This document shows, piece by piece, positions 48,117-56,294 of a stretch of 64,000 bases of DNA. Made by a program: the position numbers and the translations under genes. The DNA is from Sediminibacterium sp. GTDB taxonomy: Bacteria; Bacteroidota; Bacteroidia; Chitinophagales; Chitinophagaceae. The first letter of the stretch is position 1; each line of letters begins with the position of its first letter. Below the pieces are notes generated by a model. The model saw only the letters and a list, made by a program, of their open reading frames with translations. It was not told the origin of the DNA and made no database searches. The DNA is taken from positions 62,001-126,000 of the forward strand of contig NZ_JAUYTR010000007.1 in the NCBI RefSeq assembly GCF_030695065.1, given 5' to 3'.

Positions 48117-48151
48117 AATATCAAATCTTTCGAGGGGAAAAATTTGATATT
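48117..48151 (-). terminator. Terminator downstream of the 26-residue peptide gene
   Basis: A perfect ten-base stem (48117-48126 with 48142-48151) with a 15-base loop. On the minus strand it is followed by a run of eight Ts (complement of 48111-48118, the last two inside the stem). It is oriented to end a transcript coming from the right, that is the small gene at 48177-48257. Confidence 0.75.
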
Positions 48152-48176
48152 AAATGAATTGGTTTTTCAGGGGATT

Positions 48177-48257
48177 TTACTCCTCTGATACGGCAGCACC
48201 CTTGTAAGCAAAATACAAGCAAACAAGGTAAACTGCTAACAAAACGTATACTAGCAT
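48177..48257 (-). CDS. 26-residue single-helix membrane peptide
   Basis: A tiny reading frame, ATG at 48257 to TAA at 48177. The product starts MLVYVLLAVYLVCLYF, a full hydrophobic helix, and ends in a short polar tail with two Glu residues (GAAVSEE). A rho-independent terminator in the right direction lies 26 bases downstream, ahead of the next gene on that strand, and a gap of 235 bases without any other gene lies upstream. It resembles in size and shape the helper peptides of membrane complexes (KdpF- or CydX-like), but no such sequence match is recognised. It might instead be the coding part of a small RNA. Confidence 0.55.
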   Translation of the reverse strand: MLVYVLLAVYLVCLYFAYKGAAVSEE

Positions 48258-48492
48258 AATCGGGGGGATTTTAGTTATACTAATTTAAGTAGAAAATGCA
48301 CTCATCAGAATATTTTTATGTTAACATTTGTGAATAAGCATTATTTTACCTTTTTGTGACAAACTATTGGGCACAATTTTTAGAAAAATCTTCTACAGTT
48401 AAATACAAACGTTTTTTAGACCGCTGTTTTCAAATAATTGCCATTTAAAATTTAGGGGCGTCTATTCAGGTGGTTAAACGTATTTTTGAAAT
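48258..48492. other. Intergenic region with divergent promoters, 26-residue gene to gatC
   Basis: AT-rich, no further gene supported. The right edge holds an exact -7 element for gatC. No recognisable promoter was found for the small minus-strand gene, though a run CGGGGGGATT lies just upstream of its start. Confidence 0.4.
48481..48488 (+). promoter_or_regulatory. -7 promoter element of gatC
   Basis: TATTTTTG matches TAnnTTTG exactly and ends four bases before the ATG at 48493, so the mRNA would be leaderless or nearly so. Confidence 0.4.
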
Positions 48493-48783
48493 ATGGAGAT
48501 TAGTCTTAAAACCATACAGCATCTGGCCCATTTGAGCAGGCTTCAAATAAATGAAGACCAATTGGCGCAGTATCAAACAGATATGCAAAAAATGGTTGTT
48601 TTTATTGAAAAATTACAAGAGCTCAATACCGATGGGGTAGAACCATTGTTAATGTTATCCGATGCAAGTACTGCTTTAAGAGAAGATCAAATAAGCGAAA
48701 GTCTTAGTTCATCGGATGCATTAAAAAATGCACCATCTCACAACCAACAATACTTTAAAGTACCAACGGTTATTAAAAAATAA
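48493..48783 (+). CDS. gatC: Asp/Glu-tRNA amidotransferase subunit C
   Basis: A 96-residue subunit of the GatCAB complex, which amidates Glu-tRNA(Gln) and Asp-tRNA(Asn). It shows the typical start ([17 protein letters not shown]), the [22 protein letters not shown] core and the LREDQ motif. gatA and gatB are not adjacent, which is usual in Bacteroidota. Seven bases separate it from the ABC ATPase gene, so they probably share a transcript. Confidence 0.92.
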   Translation: MEISLKTIQHLAHLSRLQINEDQLAQYQTDMQKMVVFIEKLQELNTDGVEPLLMLSDASTALREDQISESLSSSDALKNAPSHNQQYFKVPTVIKK

Positions 48784-48790
48784 ACCAACT

Positions 48791-49483
48791 ATGTCTGCAG
48801 AATCAATTATACATCTTGAAGGAATTGAAAAAAGTTATTTCATGGGTAACCAGGCAATTCCAGTTTTAAAAGGAATTAACCTAGACATTTATAAGAATGA
48901 ATATGTAGCATTAATGGGTCCTTCAGGTAGTGGTAAAAGTACACTAATGAATATCTTAGGCTGCTTAGATTCTCCTACTGGTGGCAAGTATATTTTAAAT
49001 GGAAAAGACGTTAGTAAAATGCTAGACGATGATTTAGCAGAAGTACGCAATACCGAAATTGGGTTTGTGTTTCAACAATTTAATTTATTGCCTCGCTTAA
49101 GTGCTGCGGAGAATGTAGCACTTCCATTAATTTATGCAGGCGTGTCTAAAAAACTAAGATTGGAACGTGCCTTAGACGCATTAGACAAAGTAGGCTTGGC
49201 CGATCGTTCTCACCACAAATCGAATGAGTTGAGCGGTGGTCAAATTCAAAGGGTAGCTATTGCACGAGCTTTGGTGAATAATCCCTCCATATTATTGGCA
49301 GATGAACCTACTGGTAATTTAGATTCTAAAACTTCGGTTGAAGTAATGCAGATATTTGGTAAACTACAAGCTGCTGGTAACACCGTGATTTTGGTTACCC
49401 ACGAAGAAGATATTGCTGCTTATGCACACCGTGTGGTAAGATTAAGAGACGGTTTGGTGGAAAGCGACAATACAAAACCTTAA
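48791..49483 (+). CDS. MacB/LolD-type ABC transporter ATPase
   Basis: A 230-residue ATPase with Walker [11 protein letters not shown] loop [16 protein letters not shown], signature [15 protein letters not shown], Walker [13 protein letters not shown] and switch His (VTHEEDIA). This belongs to the MacB/LolD/FtsE group that works with FtsX-like permeases on lipoproteins, peptides or envelope components. The ATG at 48791 is chosen; the frame extends back into gatC. No permease gene is nearby. Confidence 0.9.
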   Translation: MSAESIIHLEGIEKSYFMGNQAIPVLKGINLDIYKNEYVALMGPSGSGKSTLMNILGCLDSPTGGKYILNGKDVSKMLDDDLAEVRNTEIGFVFQQFNLLPRLSAAENVALPLIYAGVSKKLRLERALDALDKVGLADRSHHKSNELSGGQIQRVAIARALVNNPSILLADEPTGNLDSKTSVEVMQIFGKLQAAGNTVILVTHEEDIAAYAHRVVRLRDGLVESDNTKP

Positions 49484-49534
49484 TTTGCCGAACATTTGAG
49501 CAACTCTGTTGTAATCTATGCTCACTTATACATT

Positions 49535-50095
49535 ATGGCTATTAAGATTTATACAAAAACAGGCGATTTAGGCAAAACTTCATTAATTGGTGGAACTAAA
49601 GTTCCTAAAAGTCATATCAGAATTGATACGTATGGCACTGTTGATGAGTTGAACTCTTGGATTGGAGTTGTTAGCGATTATACCCCCGACGAACATATTA
49701 AAGTTGTTTTAAAAGAAATTCAAGACCGTTTATTTACGGTGGGTTCTTCTTTGGCTTGTGATCCTGAAAAAGAACCTTTGATGAAAATTCCCGATTTAAA
49801 AGAATCGGATATCGTTTTTTTAGAAAGCGAGATAGACAAGATGAATGAGGAATTACCTGCTATGAAATTCTTTGTTTTACCTGGTGGTCATTTGGCTATT
49901 TCTCAATGCCATGTTGCGCGTTGTGTTTGCCGTAGGGCCGAGCGTTGCTGCGTAAACATGCAAGAGCAAGATATTTTTGTTGAACCCCTGGTGATTAAAT
50001 ATTTGAACCGACTCAGCGATTATTTATTTGTTCTCTCTCGTTATTTGGGGCATCAAATGGGCGTTGCTGAAATTCCTTGGAAGCCCAGGGTTTAA
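49535..50095 (+). CDS. Cob(I)alamin adenosyltransferase (PduO type)
   Basis: A 186-residue enzyme that transfers the adenosyl group of ATP to cobalamin. The N-terminal MAIKIYTKTGDLGKTSLIGG carries the ATP site, followed by DTYGTVDELNSWIG (about 30-43) and, later, the CHVARCVCRRAER helix with the conserved Arg and Glu. The ATG at 49535 is preferred to an upstream start at 49496. It serves adenosylcobalamin-dependent enzymes such as methylmalonyl-CoA mutase, which must be encoded elsewhere. Confidence 0.93.
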   Translation: MAIKIYTKTGDLGKTSLIGGTKVPKSHIRIDTYGTVDELNSWIGVVSDYTPDEHIKVVLKEIQDRLFTVGSSLACDPEKEPLMKIPDLKESDIVFLESEIDKMNEELPAMKFFVLPGGHLAISQCHVARCVCRRAERCCVNMQEQDIFVEPLVIKYLNRLSDYLFVLSRYLGHQMGVAEIPWKPRV

Positions 50096-50113
50096 TTTTA
50101 CAATTGTTTATGC

Positions 50114-50764
50114 TCACGCAAATGATCCGTCTCGCATATGCAAGATCCTAGTGCTTAATGCGGCTAACTCTTCGTTGTGCGTTACAATCAAAAATGTGGT
50201 TCCAAAATCTTTATTAATTTGAGTAAACAACTGGTGCAATTCTTTTGCATTGTTGCTGTCTAAATTACCCGTTGGCTCGTCTGCAAAAACAATCAACGGC
50301 TCATTAATTAAGGCCCTTGCTACTGCTACTCGCTGCTGCTCTCCGCCAGAGAGTTCATTGGGTTTGTGGTTGATTCGATCTCCTAACCCCAAAATTCCTA
50401 ATAATTCAATGGCTCTTTTTTTCACTTGCTCTCTTGGATTATTGGCAATCCAACCGGGGATGCATACATTTTCTAAAGCATCAAACTCTGGTAAAAGGTG
50501 ATGAAATTGAAAAATAAATCCAATATGCTTGTTTCTGAACTGTGCTAGCTTACTACTGCTTATATTAAATAATTGTTGCCCATTTATTTCAATGCTGCCA
50601 CTGTTGGGGCTGTCTAAAGTGCCTAAAATATGCAGTAATGTGCTTTTGCCTGCACCTGATGACCCTACAATACTCACCATTTCGCCCTTTTCAATGGAAA
50701 TATCCACTCCTTTTAATACGGTTAAGGGGCCAAATTTTTTAGTGATTGCAGTTGCTTTTAGCAT
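50114..50764 (-). CDS. LolD-like ABC transporter ATPase
   Basis: A 216-residue ATPase with Walker [10 protein letters not shown], the [17 protein letters not shown]-loop region, signature [15 protein letters not shown], Walker [13 protein letters not shown] and VTHNEELA. It resembles LolD, the ATPase of the lipoprotein release complex LolCDE. No LolC/E-like permease lies beside it; in Bacteroidota lolD is often found away from the permease gene. Convergent with the cobalamin adenosyltransferase gene. Confidence 0.88.
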   Translation of the reverse strand: MLKATAITKKFGPLTVLKGVDISIEKGEMVSIVGSSGAGKSTLLHILGTLDSPNSGSIEINGQQLFNISSSKLAQFRNKHIGFIFQFHHLLPEFDALENVCIPGWIANNPREQVKKRAIELLGILGLGDRINHKPNELSGGEQQRVAVARALINEPLIVFADEPTGNLDSNNAKELHQLFTQINKDFGTTFLIVTHNEELAALSTRILHMRDGSFA

Positions 50765-50823
50765 GAAAAGGGTTTATTTATGGAGCAAATTAACCATTTC
50801 TTCAGAGATGGGTAAAACTCACA

Positions 50824-50854
50824 TTTGGATATATCATTTATACGGTTACTTTTG
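50824..50854 (+). promoter_or_regulatory. Complete Bacteroidota-type promoter of the DUF2795 gene
   Basis: A -33 TTTG (50824-50827), a 19-base spacer and TACTTTTG (50847-50854) match the sigma-ABfr consensus TTTG-N19-TAnnTTTG. The ATG follows 17 bases later. This is the cleanest promoter in the window. Confidence 0.65.
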
Positions 50855-50871
50855 CAAAAATAATCGAGACT

Positions 50872-51093
50872 ATGTTTTGGACATTAGAATTAGCAAGTTA
50901 TTTAGAAGAAGCTCCCTGGCCTGCTACCAAGGATGAGTTGATCGATTATTCTATCCGCAGTGGTGCGCCATTGGAAGTGGTAGAAAATCTTCAAGAATTA
51001 GAAGACGAGGGTGAAGTGTACGAGAGCATCGAAGACATTTGGCCAGACTATCCAAGTCAGGAAGACTTTATGTTTAACGAAGACGAGTACTAA
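50872..51093 (+). CDS. DUF2795 family small acidic protein
   Basis: A 73-residue, strongly acidic protein with the pattern WTLELASYLEEAPWPATKDE and a C-terminus rich in Glu, Asp and Tyr. It matches small DUF2795-type proteins that are highly conserved in Bacteroidota; their function is unknown. High conservation, a consensus promoter and its own terminator suggest strong, independent expression. Confidence 0.82.
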   Translation: MFWTLELASYLEEAPWPATKDELIDYSIRSGAPLEVVENLQELEDEGEVYESIEDIWPDYPSQEDFMFNEDEY

Positions 51094-51101
51094 AAATAAA
51101 A

Positions 51102-51135
51102 ATGGCTAACTGAATTTTCAGATAGCCATCTTTTT
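51102..51135. terminator. Two-way terminator between the DUF2795 and SemiSWEET genes
   Basis: A 13-base stem (51102-51114 with 51117-51129, one mismatch) with a T run to the right and an A-rich run to the left, so it can stop both convergent transcripts. Confidence 0.75.
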
Positions 51136-51397
51136 ATTTTTTGGCTGGAAAAGTCATTTTGAAATAAAAGAGTACCAATGATAATGCCAACACAATTAAG
51201 TTGGCTGCTAATACTGGTCCGCTCTTTACATTCACTGCATATACCAGCCATACAATACAACTGGTGATTACAATTAATATCATCCAAATACTTAAGTCTC
51301 CTACACTCTTACTTTTCCATGCCAACCAAACTTGAGGCATAAAAGTGATGGCACTTAAGAAAGCGCCAAAATATCCCAATAGGTCTACTAAATTCAT
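51134..51397 (-). CDS. SemiSWEET family small sugar transporter
   Basis: An 87-residue protein with three membrane helices and the Pro-Gln motif (FMPQVWLAWKSKS, about residues 19-31), as in SemiSWEET/PQ-loop proteins that work as dimers to carry small sugars. Length is typical. Substrate not predictable. It is a single gene between fabI and the two-way terminator. Confidence 0.88.
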   Translation of the reverse strand: MNLVDLLGYFGAFLSAITFMPQVWLAWKSKSVGDLSIWMILIVITSCIVWLVYAVNVKSGPVLAANLIVLALSLVLFYFKMTFPAKK

Positions 51398-51421
51398 GAT
51401 ATCGGTTTTGTATGAATTGAA

Positions 51422-52246
51422 TTATTCTTGATTGGCAATACCTAATTTCTCCATTACATCCATGCTTACTCCTGTGGTTGAATATCCACCATCGTGAAAT
51501 AAGTTTTGCATGGTCACCATTTTGGTTAGGTCAGAGAATAGGGTAATGCAATAATTAGCACAATCTTCTGCACTTGCATTGCCCAATGGTGCAACTGCAT
51601 TAGCAAAATCATAAAAGTCTCCAAATCCTTTGATACCAGTACCTGCAGTGGTTTTAGTTGGAGATTGTGATACGGTGTTAATCCGTACTTTTTTCTCTAA
51701 TCCATAATGGTATCCAAAACTTCTGGCGATTGATTCAAGCATTGCTTTAATATCGGCCATATCGGTATAGAAAGGAAAAGTTCTTTGTGCTGCCATATAA
51801 GTAAGCGCAACCACTGACCCCCATTCGTTAATCGCATCTAATTTTTTTGCTACCGCCAACATTTTATGGAAAGACATGGCTGAAACGTCAATGCCTTTCA
51901 TGAAATAATCATAGTTAGATTCTGTGTATGGAATCTTCTTACGAATATTTACACTCATGCCAATTGAGTGCAATACAAAGTCTATTTTACCCCCTAAAAT
52001 TTCTTGAGACTGCGTAAATAAGTTCGTTAACTCTTCGGTGCTGGTTGCATCCGCAGGAATAATTTGCGAGCCTGTTTTTTCGGCAAGTTTATTAATCTCT
52101 CCCATGCGCATTGCAATGGGTGCATTGGTTAATACAAATGTGGCACCCTCTTCGTGTGCTTTTTCTGCTACTTTCCATGCAATAGAATTTTCGTCTAATG
52201 CACCTGTGATAATACCACGCTTTCCTTTTAATAAATTGTAAGCCAT
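51422..52246 (-). CDS. fabI: Enoyl-[acyl-carrier-protein] reductase (NADH)
   Basis: A 274-residue short-chain dehydrogenase that performs the last reduction of fatty acid elongation. The NAD-binding start GKRGIITGALDENSIAW is typical of FabI, and the active site Y150, Y160, M163 and K167 shows the expected Y-x2-M-x3-K spacing. It is the triclosan-binding type of reductase. It lies 11 bases after recN on the same strand, so they may be co-transcribed. Confidence 0.95.
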   Translation of the reverse strand: MAYNLLKGKRGIITGALDENSIAWKVAEKAHEEGATFVLTNAPIAMRMGEINKLAEKTGSQIIPADATSTEELTNLFTQSQEILGGKIDFVLHSIGMSVNIRKKIPYTESNYDYFMKGIDVSAMSFHKMLAVAKKLDAINEWGSVVALTYMAAQRTFPFYTDMADIKAMLESIARSFGYHYGLEKKVRINTVSQSPTKTTAGTGIKGFGDFYDFANAVAPLGNASAEDCANYCITLFSDLTKMVTMQNLFHDGGYSTTGVSMDVMEKLGIANQE

Positions 52247-52257
52247 ACAAGGTTAAT

Positions 52258-53934
52258 TTAGGTGCCGAATATACGAATCATTTCTTTGGCATTCTCCATT
52301 GCTGCTGCTGTTGGTTTTTCTCCACTAAGCATTTGTGCAATGGCAGTTATGCGCTCTTCGTTATTCAGTATTTTAATATTCGTTTTTATTTGATCGTTTT
52401 TATTTTCTTTATAAACAAAGTAATGGGCATTGGCTTTTCCAGCAATTTGTGGTTGGTGGGTAATACAAATGATTTGTCTTTTTGCAGCCATTTGTTGCAT
52501 AATGATTCCCACTTGTTTGGCTGCTTCCCCTGAAATACCCGTATCTATTTCATCAAAAATCATGGTAGGCAAGTCTATATATTCTGCCACCAACGATTTG
52601 ATGCAAAGCATAAGCCTGCTTAGTTCTCCACCGCTGGCTACTTTTCGAATGGGTTCGAAGCGATTGCTTTTATTGGCATCAAATAACAATTCAATTTGTT
52701 CTACTCCATATGCGCCCAATGCCACTGTTTGCATGCTCACTTTAATTTGCGCATTGGGCATACCTACTTGCTTTAACAGTGTATTTACCGATGCTTCAAA
52801 TGGGGCGATTACTTTATTGCGTGCTGCTGTAATTTGTTTGGCTGTTTGCTTTAGCTGGTGCATTAAATCATTGGCTTGCACTTGCTTGGCTAAGATGGCT
52901 TCATCAATTGCCACCGCTGCAAATAGCTTATTCGATAATTCAGTTTGTATTGCCAGTAATTCTGCCGTACTGCTTACCCCATGCTTTTTTGTGAGTTTAT
53001 ATCCGTCACTTAATCGCTGGTTTACCCAGTCTATTCTTTGGGCATCAAAATGAATATTATTATTGATGCGCTCTATTTCGTCGGCTATATCTTGTAACTC
53101 AATTTGACTTGCTTTTAGTCTATCAGATAAAGCTGGTAGCTCTGCTACCAAAGTTTGCATGGTTTGCAAACTATTGTTTAATTGCTTTATTCTTGCAACA
53201 ACTGGATCGTCTGCACTAGCCAATTCCAACGAAACTTTGTCTAATACCGTTTTAATTTCTTCGGCATTCGAAAGCAATTTTAATTCCTCTTCTAATTGCT
53301 CTAGTTCATTTTCTTTTAAGGATAATTCTTCTAGCTCGTTGCAGAGGTATTGATTGTAATCGGCTTCTTTTTGGAGTGCGGCTTTTTGTGCTTGTAATTC
53401 ATTAAAAGCGGCCAATACAGCGCTCCACTCTTTAAAATATTGTTGATGGGTAGCCAATATGTTTTCATTGGATGCCAATGCATCTATCACAGTTCTTTGA
53501 AAATCGCTATCGCCCAATTCTAAGGTATCAAACTGTTGGTGTAAGTCTACTAGTAAGCCTGCTAGTTCTTTTAATTGTTGCAGTGTAGCAGGGGTGTCAT
53601 TAATAAAAGCCCTCGATTTTCCATTGCTTCCAATTTCTCTTCTAATGACTACACTGTGGTCTGTAGTTGTTGCTTCTTCAAAATCGTGTTGTTGCAAAAA
53701 AACTTGAACTGCTGTTTTTTTACCTGCTGTAAAATAGCCTTCTATAATGCATTTGCGCTCTTTGTTTACCAACACACTGGTGTCGGCTCTTTCGCCAAGT
53801 ATCAAACTTAATGCACCCATTAAAATACTTTTACCTGCACCCGTTTCGCCGGTGATAATATTAAGCCTTTCATCAAAATCAATGGTTAATTCATCTATGA
53901 TGGCATAATTCTGTATGGTTAACTGACGCAACAA
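52258..53934 (-). CDS. recN: DNA repair ATPase RecN
   Basis: A 558-residue SMC-like protein of double-strand break repair. Walker A GETGAGKSIL is near the N-terminus, a long coiled coil occupies about 150-370, and the C-terminal signature GGELSRLMLCIK and Walker B MIFDEIDTGISG complete the ATPase head. No ATG fits; translation must begin at one of two adjacent TTG codons (53934 or 53931), just before RQLTIQNYAIIDEL. It is preceded by the TPR gene at 31 bases and followed by fabI. Confidence 0.94.
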   Translation of the reverse strand: MLRQLTIQNYAIIDELTIDFDERLNIITGETGAGKSILMGALSLILGERADTSVLVNKERKCIIEGYFTAGKKTAVQVFLQQHDFEEATTTDHSVVIRREIGSNGKSRAFINDTPATLQQLKELAGLLVDLHQQFDTLELGDSDFQRTVIDALASNENILATHQQYFKEWSAVLAAFNELQAQKAALQKEADYNQYLCNELEELSLKENELEQLEEELKLLSNAEEIKTVLDKVSLELASADDPVVARIKQLNNSLQTMQTLVAELPALSDRLKASQIELQDIADEIERINNNIHFDAQRIDWVNQRLSDGYKLTKKHGVSSTAELLAIQTELSNKLFAAVAIDEAILAKQVQANDLMHQLKQTAKQITAARNKVIAPFEASVNTLLKQVGMPNAQIKVSMQTVALGAYGVEQIELLFDANKSNRFEPIRKVASGGELSRLMLCIKSLVAEYIDLPTMIFDEIDTGISGEAAKQVGIIMQQMAAKRQIICITHQPQIAGKANAHYFVYKENKNDQIKTNIKILNNEERITAIAQMLSGEKPTAAAMENAKEMIRIFGT

Positions 53935-53965
53935 ATAAATAGTTTTTAATAGAGTAGCAAGTTAA

Positions 53966-55456
53966 CTAATTTCCAGAACACCTTGCAATACCCGATTTTG
54001 CTCTTTGATCTAATGAATCCTTGTATTCATGGTCTTCCATGCTAATACATTTTTGATAATATTGAATAGCCAAGGCTTTCTCTCCTTTGTTTTCATAGAT
54101 TTGTCCTATTTGAAAAGCAGCTCTTGCAGCATAGTATTCTTTTCTGTTTTCCCCTAATTTGATGGTATTTAGATAATTTTTAATGGCATCCTCCTTTCTA
54201 CCTAAATCGTCGTAAATGCGCGCAACTCTATACACGAATTCTACGCTTTCTTCCTCTTTACTAAAGTTGTTCAACGATTTGCCTGCTAATTGTTTTAATG
54301 CTTCTAAATGGTATCCACCATCGCTCAATAATCGGGCTTTTAATAAAGTTATATTGGGCCAAATCTTTTCTTTAGCATCTTTTAAAGCCTTTTTGTCTGC
54401 ATCGGAATAAGTAGCGCCTTTTACAATTGCCAACTGTTTATTGGCATTGGCTTGTTGCATATTTCCTTGCAAAAAATAGCACCAACTAATTTTTTGGTAC
54501 ACGTCTTTTACATAAAATTTTCCTTTGAATTTTTTGGTGTACTGTTCAAAATAATAAATGGCTTCTGGTGTTTCTAAATGGTACATTTTAGCATACCCCA
54601 TCAGAAAATCCCAAATGGGTAATGGTAAATATTCGTCCGATTTATTTCTATTGAAAATAATGTTTTTGCTTAGCTCTACTTCTTTGTTGTTTAAAGCAAG
54701 GTTGGCTGCCATAAATGCATGCAAATGATTATTTTCTAAGTCTAATTTTTTTTGGTTAATGAAGGTTAAAGCCGCTTCTTTATCATTTTCTAAATAAAAA
54801 AGTAAGTAGGTGTACACAAAGGCCGATTCATTAAAAAAGAGTTTAGCCCAAGGATCGTTGCTATAAGTGAAGTTGCGTACTTTCTTCATTCCTTGTGCAA
54901 TAGAACCCCTCATTCCAAATAAGCTGGTTAGCCATTTATATCCCTTTGGAACGGTTCCAATAACGGCTTCTAATGCACCAAACCATAAATCGTTTGGACT
55001 AAACTGAGGAAATTTCTTCTTATTTTCTTTTAATAGTATAAATGCTTTTCGGCAATCCCATCCTGCATCCCAAAAATTTCCAAATTTAATTTGTACGGTT
55101 GCTCGTTGTATGCGAATTACTGCTTGACTGTATAAATAAAAAGGAGACGATTTATTTCCTTTTTCTATGAGGGTTAATCTTTCTTGGAATTGTGGAAATA
55201 GCGTTGTGTATTCGGCTGGGTCTTCGTTAAAAAACAACGTATAAAAGTCAATGTAATTTTTGAGTAAAACAGGAACCAGGTTATCGGGCTGTTGCAAATG
55301 CAATTGTTGAATTTGTAGTTGGCCTGTTTTAGTTTTTAGTTTTCCTATTTCTTGGTAAGCCTGAAAACAACTTGCATTAAAATCAAATTTAGTTTGTGCC
55401 CACCCGTTTAAAGTGCTACACAAGAAAATTAATATAATGCTGGCAATTTTAGTCAC
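53966..55456 (-). CDS. Secreted or periplasmic TPR-repeat protein
   Basis: A 496-residue protein with a GTG start and a signal peptide (about 1-20, ending near GWAQT). Several tetratricopeptide-like helical repeats are visible, the clearest at about 395-480 (AARAAFQIGQIYENKG). TPR proteins assemble complexes; the specific role is unknown. It lies upstream of recN and fabI and after the terminator of the zinc-ribbon gene, so it may start that transcript. Confidence 0.82.
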   Translation of the reverse strand: MTKIASIILIFLCSTLNGWAQTKFDFNASCFQAYQEIGKLKTKTGQLQIQQLHLQQPDNLVPVLLKNYIDFYTLFFNEDPAEYTTLFPQFQERLTLIEKGNKSSPFYLYSQAVIRIQRATVQIKFGNFWDAGWDCRKAFILLKENKKKFPQFSPNDLWFGALEAVIGTVPKGYKWLTSLFGMRGSIAQGMKKVRNFTYSNDPWAKLFFNESAFVYTYLLFYLENDKEAALTFINQKKLDLENNHLHAFMAANLALNNKEVELSKNIIFNRNKSDEYLPLPIWDFLMGYAKMYHLETPEAIYYFEQYTKKFKGKFYVKDVYQKISWCYFLQGNMQQANANKQLAIVKGATYSDADKKALKDAKEKIWPNITLLKARLLSDGGYHLEALKQLAGKSLNNFSKEEESVEFVYRVARIYDDLGRKEDAIKNYLNTIKLGENRKEYYAARAAFQIGQIYENKGEKALAIQYYQKCISMEDHEYKDSLDQRAKSGIARCSGN

Positions 55457-55460
55457 GGCC

Positions 55461-55495
55461 TAAAAATAAGAAAGGGCAGCCAAACGACTGCCCTT
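55461..55495 (-). terminator. Terminator after the zinc-ribbon gene
   Basis: A perfect eight-base stem (55472-55479 with 55488-55495) followed on the minus strand by a T-rich run (complement of 55461-55470). It ends the Nif3-like/zinc-ribbon transcript before the TPR gene. Confidence 0.7.
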
Positions 55496-55516
55496 GAGTA
55501 TGTTAAATGCGTTTAT

Positions 55517-56272
55517 TTATTTTACATCAACGCTGTCGTTCAAATCTGCATCTACTAAAATACGTCCGCAGTTTTCGCAAACGATGATTTTTTTGTGTAA
55601 ACGAATTTCGCTCTGACGTTGAGGTGGAATAGAGTTAAAGCAACCGCCGCAAGCATCACGCTCAACAGCAACAACAGCTAAACCGTTTCTGTAGCTGGTT
55701 CTGATTCTATCATAGCTGTAAATTAAACGTTCGTCAATATGCGCTCTTGCATCTGCACTAAAACCATTTAATTCAGTTTCTTCTTTAACAGTGTCTGCAA
55801 TAATTTTTTCTAATTCGCCTTTCTTGTGGTTCAACACGCCTTCTTTAACAGCAACCATTTTCTTGGCATTCTCTAATTGCTTAATTTTTTCTGCCAATTC
55901 TTCGTTTGCATCGCGGATATGCTTTTCGCAGAGTTTAACCTCTAGCTGTTGCATTTCTACTTCTTTATTGATTGCTTCGAACTCACGGTTGTTCTTAACG
56001 TTCTCACTTTGCTTTTCGTACTTCGCAATTAAGGCTTCGCTATCTTTGATGGCATTTTTCTTTCCTTCAATAAATTCGCCAATACCATTAATTTCTTCTT
56101 CAATACGAGTCTGACGTGCAGATAATCCTAAAATCTCGTCTTCAAGGTCGCTTACTTCCATTGGAAGTTCTCCTTTTAATACCTGAATTTCATCGAGCTT
56201 GCTGTCAATTTTTTGTAAACGTAATAGGTTTACTAGTTTTTCTTCAACGGAGAAATCTTTTACAGATGCCAT
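55517..56272 (-). CDS. C4-type zinc-ribbon coiled-coil protein
   Basis: A 251-residue protein: a long coiled coil (about 10-180) followed by a C4 zinc ribbon with Cys208/Cys211 (CGGC) and Cys232/Cys235 (CENC). This matches a widespread family (CT398-like) found next to Nif3-like genes. A role in RNA metabolism or protein interactions has been suggested but is not settled. The ATG at 56272 is chosen; the frame extends to 56350, inside the upstream gene. It follows the Nif3-like gene by 22 bases. Confidence 0.88.
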   Translation of the reverse strand: MASVKDFSVEEKLVNLLRLQKIDSKLDEIQVLKGELPMEVSDLEDEILGLSARQTRIEEEINGIGEFIEGKKNAIKDSEALIAKYEKQSENVKNNREFEAINKEVEMQQLEVKLCEKHIRDANEELAEKIKQLENAKKMVAVKEGVLNHKKGELEKIIADTVKEETELNGFSADARAHIDERLIYSYDRIRTSYRNGLAVVAVERDACGGCFNSIPPQRQSEIRLHKKIIVCENCGRILVDADLNDSVDVK

Positions 56273-56294
56273 ATCGTGTTGGTAATTATAAAGT

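Noticed and set aside
48258..48492. Possible tRNA or small RNA gene upstream of gatC
   Set aside because: No cloverleaf, no CCA end and no strong hairpin could be found.
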